DNA from: Bacteroidota bacterium
GTDB taxonomy: Bacteria > Bacteroidota > Bacteroidia > Bacteroidales > UBA10428
Assembly (NCBI GenBank): GCA_017860375.1
Contig: JAGDMB010000211.1
Coordinates: 1 to 5,180, forward strand
Length of the DNA stretch: 5,180 nucleotides
Direction of reading: 5' to 3'
Program-made: the position numbers and the translations under genes
Notes under the pieces: model-generated
Databases searched by the model: none
What the model was told of the DNA's origin: nothing
The model's input: only the letters and a program-made list of their open reading frames with translations
In this document: piece after piece, positions 1-4,335 of the stretch
Position numbering within the stretch: the first letter of the stretch is position 1
Layout of the letters: each line of letters opens with the position of its first letter

Positions 1-2
1 AT

Positions 3-128
3 GAAACCAGTTTTCTTCCCGGCTATAACCGGAATGGCACGCATGAAATCATGATCGAGTACCGCATTTTTAGTAAAGCGGCTTCCACGCGTGTCCGGTG
101 CGGGGATTACTTATTCTGGTATCACTGA
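3..128 (+). CDS. C-terminal fragment of a possible PorP/SprF-like outer-membrane protein (5' truncated)
   Basis: A frame open from the left edge (first full codon at base 3) runs 41 codons to TGA at 126-128. It contains NGTHEIMIEYRIF, a pattern of alternating polar and hydrophobic residues like the last beta-strand of a barrel. The H-E-I-M/S-L-x-Y motif close to the C-terminus is familiar to me from PorP/SprF proteins, the type IX secretion and gliding-associated outer-membrane proteins of Bacteroidota. These proteins often carry a short Arg/aromatic tail after the strand, and here the tail contains TRVRC and ends LFWYH. The rest of the gene lies outside the window, so neither length nor signal peptide can be checked. 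It converges on the pirin gene. The frame is clearly longer than the two other forward frames here, but 41 codons is little evidence; both the coding call and the family are tentative. Confidence 0.42.
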   Translation, partial: ETSFLPGYNRNGTHEIMIEYRIFSKAASTRVRCGDYLFWYH

Positions 129-241
129 ATAAACCCTATGAAATTACCACCCGTTTACTCTGATCTTATTTTTTCAAGCGGTCACCTCCACTCGTCCGGG
201 CAGGAGAAAAGTAAGTGCCAGAATCAGCAATGAAAAGATCT
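129..241. other. Convergent intergenic gap without clear features
   Basis: This 113-bp gap lies between two genes that converge (stops at 128 on + and 242 on -). A bidirectional terminator would be expected. There is a T-rich run around 168-174 and a CTCC/GGAG pair near 187-205, but I find no stable GC-rich stem followed by a T tract on either strand. A 31-codon + strand ORF (138-233) has no recognisable content and is probably chance. Confidence 0.4.
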
Positions 242-1126
242 TTACAGGTTCAGAGGATTGGGGTGTTTTATGAAGGTTTTATTATTGAGTTCCCTGAAGG
301 CTTCATTTAATTCTTCCTCGGTATTCATGACAATCGGTCCGCCCCAGGCAACAGGTTCTTTAAGTGGTTTGGCAGCCAGAAGAAAAAATCTTGCTCCTTC
401 CGCTCCTGCCTTCACAAGCACTTCATCATAGTCAGAGTCCTTTTTTGATGATCCTGACATGAGGATTGCGCAGGCTTTTTCTTCAAATGTAACCAGGGGG
501 TCATCCGTCGCCAAAGTCCCTTCAATCAGGTAGAGGAATAACGTCTGATCGTTGGAAGTTTCCTGATAACGCCAGACGGTATTGGGTTCCAACGTTACAT
601 CGAGATACTGAACTTTTACGTGTTCCCCTTTCACTGCTCCCTGGTGGTCATGGTATTTCCCGGACAAGACCCGGATGGATGCGTTTTTTTCCTGAACCAT
701 TGAAACATCCTGCGGTTTAATATCGCGATACGCAGGTTCTGTCATTTTCTCCATTTTTGGAAGGTTGACCCAAAGCTGACAGCCCAACATTCTTTCGGAG
801 GCTTTCGGCATCTCCTGGTGAATAATTCCGGATCCCGCTGTCATCCACTGGCATTGATAATCCCGTATGATCCCCTGATTGCCCAGGCTATCGCCATGTT
901 CTATTTCTCCCTGCAACAGATAGGTGACGGTTTCAATCCCCCGGTGAGGATGCCATGGGAATCCCCTGATGTAATCCTTGGGATCGACAGAATCAAAACC
1001 ATCCAGCATTAAAAAAGGATCAAAATCCTCAACGGTATTCAATCCCAGCACTCTGCGCAAACGAACGCCGGCGCCATCAACTGCGTGCTGTCCTCTTACA
1101 ATCTGTGTACATTTTCTTCTTGACAT
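242..1126 (-). CDS. Pirin family protein (bicupin metalloprotein)
   Basis: This 294-residue protein has the normal length of a pirin. The N-terminal cupin domain covers roughly residues 15-125 and carries the metal-binding set: H59 and H61 in FPWHPHRGIETVTYLLQGE, then H103 and E105 in GSGIIHQEMP. These correspond in spacing to the four ligands of human pirin (His56, His58, His101, Glu103), so the metal site looks complete. The pirin C-terminal cupin begins near residue 170 (YLDVTLEPNT) and runs to about 285. Characterised bacterial pirins include quercetin 2,3-dioxygenases such as E. coli YhhW, and others modulate metabolic enzymes; which applies here cannot be told from sequence. No signal peptide is seen, so it is expected to be cytoplasmic. 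The start at 1126 is supported by an upstream AGGA (1130-1133) and by the N-terminus aligning with the family. It lies 75 bp downstream of the DUF1003 gene in the same orientation, so co-transcription is possible. Confidence 0.95.
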   Translation of the reverse strand: MSRRKCTQIVRGQHAVDGAGVRLRRVLGLNTVEDFDPFLMLDGFDSVDPKDYIRGFPWHPHRGIETVTYLLQGEIEHGDSLGNQGIIRDYQCQWMTAGSGIIHQEMPKASERMLGCQLWVNLPKMEKMTEPAYRDIKPQDVSMVQEKNASIRVLSGKYHDHQGAVKGEHVKVQYLDVTLEPNTVWRYQETSNDQTLFLYLIEGTLATDDPLVTFEEKACAILMSGSSKKDSDYDEVLVKAGAEGARFFLLAAKPLKEPVAWGGPIVMNTEEELNEAFRELNNKTFIKHPNPLNL

Positions 1127-1201
1127 GATTCCTGCTTATTAAAAATTTTCTCAGCCAGTATATGCATTAAATCCTCTGCCAGCAAAAGTTTAAACATGCT
1201 G

Positions 1202-1909
1202 TTACCTGCTTTTTTTCTTTTCCAATTGGTTTAATATGTCGTTCATCATCTCGATCTGTACTTTTTGCAATTCCAGGAGTTCTTGTTGTTGGTCCATGAT
1301 AAAATGATCAATTTTTTCATGCAGTGTGCGTATTTCTAATTCTGATTTAAGGTTTATCATATAATCATTCTTAGACCTATCCCTGTCTTTTTGTTCCTGT
1401 CGGTTCTGGCTCATCATAATCACCGGTGCTTGCAGCGCTGCCAGGCACGATAATATAAGATTCAAAAGAATAAAAGGGTAAGGGTCAAATCCTTTATTGA
1501 AAAGCCAATATATATTAACAACAATCCAAATGAAAATAAAAACTCCAAAAGAAATAATAAACGTCCAGCTGCCACCGAAGGAAGCAACCTTATCCGCAAT
1601 TCTTTCTCCAACGGTCAGTACTTTTTCCTCTTCCGAGTCTATTTTATCCGTTAAAGTTTTATTGCTTGACACAGAATCTAATACAGTCTTTTCGAGTTCT
1701 GATAGTTCTCCAATTTCTTTAACCAGGTAATCCGATACGACTTTATTCCTATAATAATTCAGTTCACTTAAAGCAAGATAACTCTCATGTGAAAATTGTG
1801 GATAATCTCTTTGGATTGCCATTAAAATCGAATGTCTGATTGTTTTAGCCGAAACTTTTTCGGAAATCGGAAATTCTTTGTTTGAAATATCACTATGAAA
1901 TGTTTTCAT
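1202..1909 (-). CDS. DUF1003 domain-containing membrane protein
   Basis: The 235-residue product matches DUF1003 throughout. An N-terminal soluble region (about 1-95) contains SAKTIRHSILMAIQRDYP and LSELNYYRNKYV-like sequence typical of the longer family members. The core follows: LTVGERIADKVASFGGSWTFI, a first membrane helix at about 114-135, the signature FDPYPFILLNLILSCLAALQ as the second helix (about 141-162), then APVIMMSQNRQEQKDR and a charged helix with LEIRTLHEKIDH. The end (205-232) is Gln/Glu/Leu-rich and probably coiled coil. The function of DUF1003 is not established. As I recall, many long homologues start with a Cys-rich CxxC-like motif; this protein has no cysteine in its first 150 residues. 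The ATG at 1909 has no evident Shine-Dalgarno sequence. By hand count the interval 1201-1920 is about 34% GC (245 of 720), well below its neighbours, which suggests separate acquisition. Confidence 0.93.
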   Translation of the reverse strand: MKTFHSDISNKEFPISEKVSAKTIRHSILMAIQRDYPQFSHESYLALSELNYYRNKVVSDYLVKEIGELSELEKTVLDSVSSNKTLTDKIDSEEEKVLTVGERIADKVASFGGSWTFIISFGVFIFIWIVVNIYWLFNKGFDPYPFILLNLILSCLAALQAPVIMMSQNRQEQKDRDRSKNDYMINLKSELEIRTLHEKIDHFIMDQQQELLELQKVQIEMMNDILNQLEKKKSR

Positions 1910-1925
1910 AAAATTGTTAATTAAA

Positions 1926-1945
1926 ACCTTCTTACAAAGGAAGGT
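1926..1945. promoter_or_regulatory. 20-bp imperfect palindrome in the leader of the DUF1003 gene
   Basis: ACCTTCTT-ACAA-AGGAAGGT forms 8-bp arms around a 4-base centre, with 7 of 8 pairs Watson-Crick and the remaining one (T1932 with G1939) a wobble on the + strand. It ends 17 bases upstream of the DUF1003 start codon. It could be a dimeric repressor operator, or a small hairpin in the transcript. On the - strand it includes TTCCTTTG (1942-1935), one mismatch from the Bacteroidota -7 consensus, although I see no good -33 partner. The palindrome is directly visible; its function is inference. Confidence 0.35.
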
Positions 1946-1954
1946 AATATAGGG

Positions 1955-1971
1955 TATACATTAATTGTATA
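1955..1971. repeat. Inverted repeat TATACA-N5-TGTATA
   Basis: Perfect 6-base arms (1955-1960 and 1966-1971) flank TTAAT. A further GGTAA (1943-1947) and TTACC (1977-1981) pair is almost concentric with it, giving a nested symmetry centred near 1962. The DNA is AT-rich here (about 23% GC over 1921-1980), so short AT palindromes are expected by chance; the outer GGTAA/TTACC pair makes it somewhat less trivial. It is a candidate regulator-binding site for transcription in either direction. Confidence 0.3.
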
Positions 1972-1975
1972 AATT

Positions 1976-2007
1976 TTTACCATAGCAATAAGGAGAATTT
2001 ACATTTG
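1976..2007 (+). promoter_or_regulatory. Candidate Bacteroidota-type promoter (TTTA-N20-TACATTTG)
   Basis: TACATTTG at 2000-2007 is an exact match to TAnnTTTG, the -7 element of the primary sigma factor in Bacteroidota. TTTA at 1976-1979, 20 bases upstream, is one base off the TTTG -33 element. Transcription would run rightwards into 2010-2210. An AAGGAGA at 1990-1996 lies between the two boxes and so would not be in that transcript; promoter and ribosome-binding readings of this stretch exclude each other. No convincing downstream gene supports it. Confidence 0.3.
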
Positions 2008-2009
2008 AA

Positions 2010-2210
2010 TTGTTTTTGAAGCCCCATTTAGTAATGTATGTCTTAACAAGATCCAAAATGAGGTCGGCCCTGTTCGGACCGCTATGTCAGTTTACTATCC
2101 GCCGTTTCTATCCATTTGAACTTGAGCATAAACGTCTGCGCATGGCTGCAATCCATTTTCACACTAAAGGGGCAAACAATATTTTAAAAAATGTCTGTCC
2201 CGGGAATTAA
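2010..2210 (+). other. Unrecognised 66-codon ORF or decayed coding sequence
   Basis: An open frame from TTG at 2010 (or ATG at 2034) to TAA at 2208-2210 encodes a basic, His- and Phe-containing peptide with no family I recognise and no signal peptide or membrane helix. AAGGAGA at 1990-1996 lies 13 bases before the TTG, too far for a good ribosome-binding site. The end overlaps the terminator hairpin and the last bases of the convergent metallopeptidase gene. In favour of past coding, 2041-2160 is about 46% GC, stepping up from about 23-30% just to the left. None of the - strand frames in this stretch stays open long enough to be better. It may be a small real gene, a remnant of one, or chance; I lean towards non-functional. 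Confidence 0.2.
2169..2201 (-). terminator. Terminator-like hairpin after the metallopeptidase gene
   Basis: Arms 2169-2178 (GGGGCAAACA) and 2192-2201 (TGTCTGTCCC) can form a 10-position stem with one mismatch and one G-U pair on either strand, around a 13-base A/T loop. In the - direction it begins five bases after the stop codon of the metallopeptidase gene and is followed by only three T residues, so it is at best a weak intrinsic terminator. Its position at the end of the three-gene unit supports the call. Confidence 0.42.
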
Positions 2211-3052
2211 ATCGTTTCGGCGTGAAAGGTATCCCCCTGGTTGATGTCACCGGTCTGGAATCCTTTGGTAAACCAGCGTACACGTTGTTCGGATGTGCCA
2301 TGGGTAAACGCATCGGGGACCACGTATCCCTGTGACTGCATCTGCATCCTGTCGTCACCCACTGAGGAAGCGGCATTCAGCGCTTCTTCAATATCCCCTT
2401 CCTCGAGTATGTTCTTCGTTTGCTGGGCGTGGTAAGCCCAGACACCAGCAAAAAAATCAGCCTGCAGTTCAAGCCTCACCGAATATTCATTGTATTCGGC
2501 TTCGCTGACCTGGCGTCTCAGGTTTTCCATCTGGTCGGTAATGCCCAGGAGCTTCTGCACATGATGACCAACCTCGTGAGCGATGATGTAGGCGATGGCG
2601 AAATCACCGGTAGCGTTCAGCTGATGCTGCATTTGTTGAAGGAAATCAAGGTCGATGAATACTTTTTCATCCCCGGGACAATAAAAGGGCCCTGTGGCTG
2701 CAGATGCATATCCGCAGGCCGACTGGGTTGCCTGGCTGAAGACCACCAGCTTGGGTTCGCGGTAAGTGCTGCCAGACTGGGTGAACAATGTGTTCCAGAC
2801 ATCCTCTGTATCTTTCAGAACCACCGATACAAATTGGGTCAGTTCATCACTGGACTGAGTATTTGTCCCTTCTGTGGTGTTTTCTGTTTGCTGTGTTCCG
2901 TTTTTCAGCACATCCATGGGATTTCCTCCCAATACCCATACAAGCAATGCAATAACAATTGTACCCACAGTGCCTCCGGCCACAATAGTTTTGCCGCTCA
3001 CACCCCTGCGGTCTTCCACGTTACCGCTTTGTTCGCGTCCTTTCCAGCGCAT
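2207..3052 (-). CDS. Neutral zinc metallopeptidase, YpfJ/KPN_02809 family
   Basis: The 281-residue product is the usual length for this family. The start is fixed by its N-terminus, MRWKGREQSGNVEDRRG, which is characteristic of YpfJ-type proteins. A single membrane helix spans about 22-42 and is followed by a low-complexity Thr/Gln/Asn linker (about 50-70). The catalytic domain then has FVSVVLKDTEDVW, a CGYASAATGPFYCPGDEKVFIDL segment with C113 and C125, and the zinc motif HEVGHH (H159, E160, H163). Downstream, LELQADFFAGVWA supplies the likely third ligand region (E195, D199). The C-terminal GTSEQRVRWFTKGF is also typical. All expected catalytic residues are present. The substrate is unknown for the family. 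The catalytic domain probably faces the periplasm, as the few charged N-terminal residues are basic. It is the last gene of the three-gene unit, 30 bp after the HhH gene, with no obvious Shine-Dalgarno sequence. Confidence 0.95.
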   Translation of the reverse strand: MRWKGREQSGNVEDRRGVSGKTIVAGGTVGTIVIALLVWVLGGNPMDVLKNGTQQTENTTEGTNTQSSDELTQFVSVVLKDTEDVWNTLFTQSGSTYREPKLVVFSQATQSACGYASAATGPFYCPGDEKVFIDLDFLQQMQHQLNATGDFAIAYIIAHEVGHHVQKLLGITDQMENLRRQVSEAEYNEYSVRLELQADFFAGVWAYHAQQTKNILEEGDIEEALNAASSVGDDRMQMQSQGYVVPDAFTHGTSEQRVRWFTKGFQTGDINQGDTFHAETI

Positions 3053-3082
3053 GATTGTAAAAAATAACCAGAGTTTAGACTT

Positions 3083-3634
3083 TTATTTTCCAGCGTTCAG
3101 TTCATCCTGATACTTCTTCAGTTCGGCCCATTTCCCTTCATAGGCAAGCAAAGCCTGCCTGGGCCATGTCCTGGGTTCGTGAATATTGTACTGGGGTCCG
3201 CCGACTTCCAGAAGGATGGCTTTGATCTTATCGGGCTCGGCTTGGGATAGTTTCAGCCAGGTATCAATACCGCGGCCATTCAGGATTGAAGCGATCTTTT
3301 CGCCAATTCCCTCCACAATCTTGAGGTCATCCTGTACCACTTTATACCCAAGAAAACTTGCAGCTGCACTGGCATCAAAAGCGAGGCCCTGTGTGGTATC
3401 CGCCTTGGCACTGAATGCCATCCCCTGTTTTGCATCACGTTCTGCAAGCAAGGTTTGTTTTTCGCGCTGACAGGCATCCAGCTTCGCTTTTAACTGTGCT
3501 ATCTGATCCTCGAGTTCCACACATTTGAGATGTTTGTACCGCCGGACGAAGTACCCGATTAGAAAACCGAGCAATGCGGCAACTAATAATACAACCAGTA
3601 TAAATACCAGATCGGAGGCAAATCGTTCAGTCAT
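3083..3634 (-). CDS. Membrane-anchored coiled-coil protein with C-terminal helix-hairpin-helix (H3TH-like) domain
   Basis: This 183-residue protein has a membrane helix at about 9-30 followed by RRYKHLK, so the positive-inside rule puts the remainder in the cytoplasm. Residues 36-68 are a Leu/Lys/Glu-rich coiled coil. A linker holds two imperfect copies of a QG(M/L)AF-x-A motif (70-76 and 82-88). The C-terminal domain (about 100-181) has DDLKIVEGIGEKIASILNG, the GIG helix-hairpin-helix turn, then GIDTWLKLS, a second helical pair, and RTWPRQALLAYEGKW with ELKKYQDELN. This matches the domain annotated as a predicted flap endonuclease-1-like 5' DNA nuclease (COG3743). That label rests on the fold; I see no acidic nuclease active site, so DNA or protein binding is more likely than cleavage. 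It sits 11 bp after the OmpA-like gene and 30 bp before the metallopeptidase gene. The start at 3634 gives a normal N-terminus before the helix, with only a weak A-rich leader. Confidence 0.88.
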   Translation of the reverse strand: MTERFASDLVFILVVLLVAALLGFLIGYFVRRYKHLKCVELEDQIAQLKAKLDACQREKQTLLAERDAKQGMAFSAKADTTQGLAFDASAAASFLGYKVVQDDLKIVEGIGEKIASILNGRGIDTWLKLSQAEPDKIKAILLEVGGPQYNIHEPRTWPRQALLAYEGKWAELKKYQDELNAGK

Positions 3635-3645
3635 GATGTTTAGTA

Positions 3646-4167
3646 TTATTGGATTATTATTTCTGCTCTGCGGTTTTTGGCGCGACCTTCCTTGTTGCCG
3701 TTATCTGCAGCGGGCTTACGGTCACTTTCAGACGCCGTCTCAATGGCATCTAAAGCTATCCCGGATTCTGCCAGCTTCTGCTTGACAAAATTGGCCCGCT
3801 GGGCGCTCACTTTTTCTTTTGCTGCCTCAGGGCCTATGCTGTCGGAATGACCGGTCACCAATACCTTTTTGCCGGATGCGGCAGCAAGGTATTGCTTTAT
3901 CAGCTCGAAATGGCTGCTATTTTCAGCGGTAATTTCACACACGCTTATGTTGAAGTCGAAATACAGGGTATGCAAGCCGGGAACTGGAATCTCGGGCACG
4001 GCTGCAGCGGCCTGAAGGGAATCGGCAATGGCTTTCTTGATCGCCACGGAATCCACTGCTGTTCTTTCAGCGCAGCAGTCCTTTCTGATCTTGCATACAT
4101 AACCATAGGAAGAACCTGCTATCCATAAGAGCAGCAGGAAGGATAATAAAACGATGGCATTTCTCAT
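3646..4167 (-). CDS. OmpA-family peptidoglycan-binding protein with N-terminal membrane segment
   Basis: The 173-residue product has a hydrophobic N-terminus (about 4-22), a short linker, and an OmpA C-terminal domain from about 66 to the end. The domain begins LYFDFNIS, continues with VLVTGHSDSIG and SAQRANFVKQKLAESGI, and closes with EGRAKNRRAEIIIQ. D109 and R124, fifteen residues apart, match the aspartate and arginine that bind diaminopimelate in Acinetobacter OmpA (D271, R286), so peptidoglycan binding is likely. There is no beta-barrel. The hydrophobic segment is followed by a Cys/Lys/Arg-rich stretch (C25, C31, C32) but C25 is preceded by GYV, which is not a normal lipobox. It could be a cleaved signal peptide or an inner-membrane anchor. 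The domain should face the periplasm, yet basic residues after the helix fit that orientation poorly. This is the first gene of the three-gene unit and is divergent from the pectinesterase gene. Confidence 0.92.
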   Translation of the reverse strand: MRNAIVLLSFLLLLWIAGSSYGYVCKIRKDCCAERTAVDSVAIKKAIADSLQAAAAVPEIPVPGLHTLYFDFNISVCEITAENSSHFELIKQYLAAASGKKVLVTGHSDSIGPEAAKEKVSAQRANFVKQKLAESGIALDAIETASESDRKPAADNGNKEGRAKNRRAEIIIQ

Positions 4168-4335
4168 ATCCGTTCTTTTTTATTAAATGTATGAAAAAAA
4201 AATGATCCGGCAGCTTCTTTCCAAAAAAATATGGATAAGGGCCCTTTCCTGTTTTCATTTCACTAAGAATTATTATATTTCAAATACGGAACCGGACCTG
4301 TTTGATTTTTAGGATCCATTCATAAAAAAGAAAGT
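4168..4335. other. Divergent intergenic region between the envelope operon and the pectinesterase gene
   Basis: This 168-bp AT-rich gap must hold promoters for both directions if the three-gene unit starts here. Leftwards, TACATTTA (- strand, about 4193-4186) is one base from the TAnnTTTG element, but the nearest TTTG lies about 30 bases further upstream, which is too far. A run of nine A (4194-4202) and other A tracts are present. I find no clear operator or riboswitch. Confidence 0.5.
4253..4281 (+). promoter_or_regulatory. Weak candidate promoter for the pectinesterase gene
   Basis: TATATTTC (4274-4281) differs from TAnnTTTG only in the last base, and TTTC (4253-4256) differs from TTTG in one base, with a 17-base spacer that is short for this phylum. 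The 5' leader would be about 50 bases. Two mismatches in AT-rich DNA make this a weak call. Confidence 0.22.

Noticed and set aside
177..242. A hydrophobic 22-residue stretch on the - strand (KIFSLLILALTFLLP at its start) overlapping the pirin stop codon, resembling a signal peptide
   Set aside because: It has no ATG or GTG start; the frame opens inside the pirin gene and ends at TGA (176-174) with nothing after the hydrophobic part. Most likely chance or a decayed remnant.
1185..1201. GTTTAAAC palindrome and weak AGCA/TGCT arms just after the DUF1003 stop codon, considered as a terminator
   Set aside because: Only four base pairs would close the stem and no T tract follows in the - direction; read-through into the pirin gene seems at least as likely.
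1497..1730. A 77-codon + strand ORF inside the DUF1003 gene
   Set aside because: Low-complexity Ser/Thr/Val product antisense to a well-conserved protein; a shadow frame.
2420..3067. A 215-codon ORF on the + strand opposite the metallopeptidase gene
   Set aside because: It is the reverse-strand shadow of a gene with a full set of conserved motifs (MRWxGR start, HEVGHH, ELQADF). Its own product is rich in Cys, His and Phe with no recognisable domain.
3186..3470. A 94-codon + strand ORF opposite the HhH gene
   Set aside because: Antisense to the conserved helix-hairpin-helix frame; no domain in its product.
4067..4258. A 63-codon - strand ORF overlapping the 5' end of the OmpA-like gene and the divergent gap
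   Set aside because: Out of frame with the OmpA-like gene, no family resemblance, and it covers the stretch where promoters are expected.
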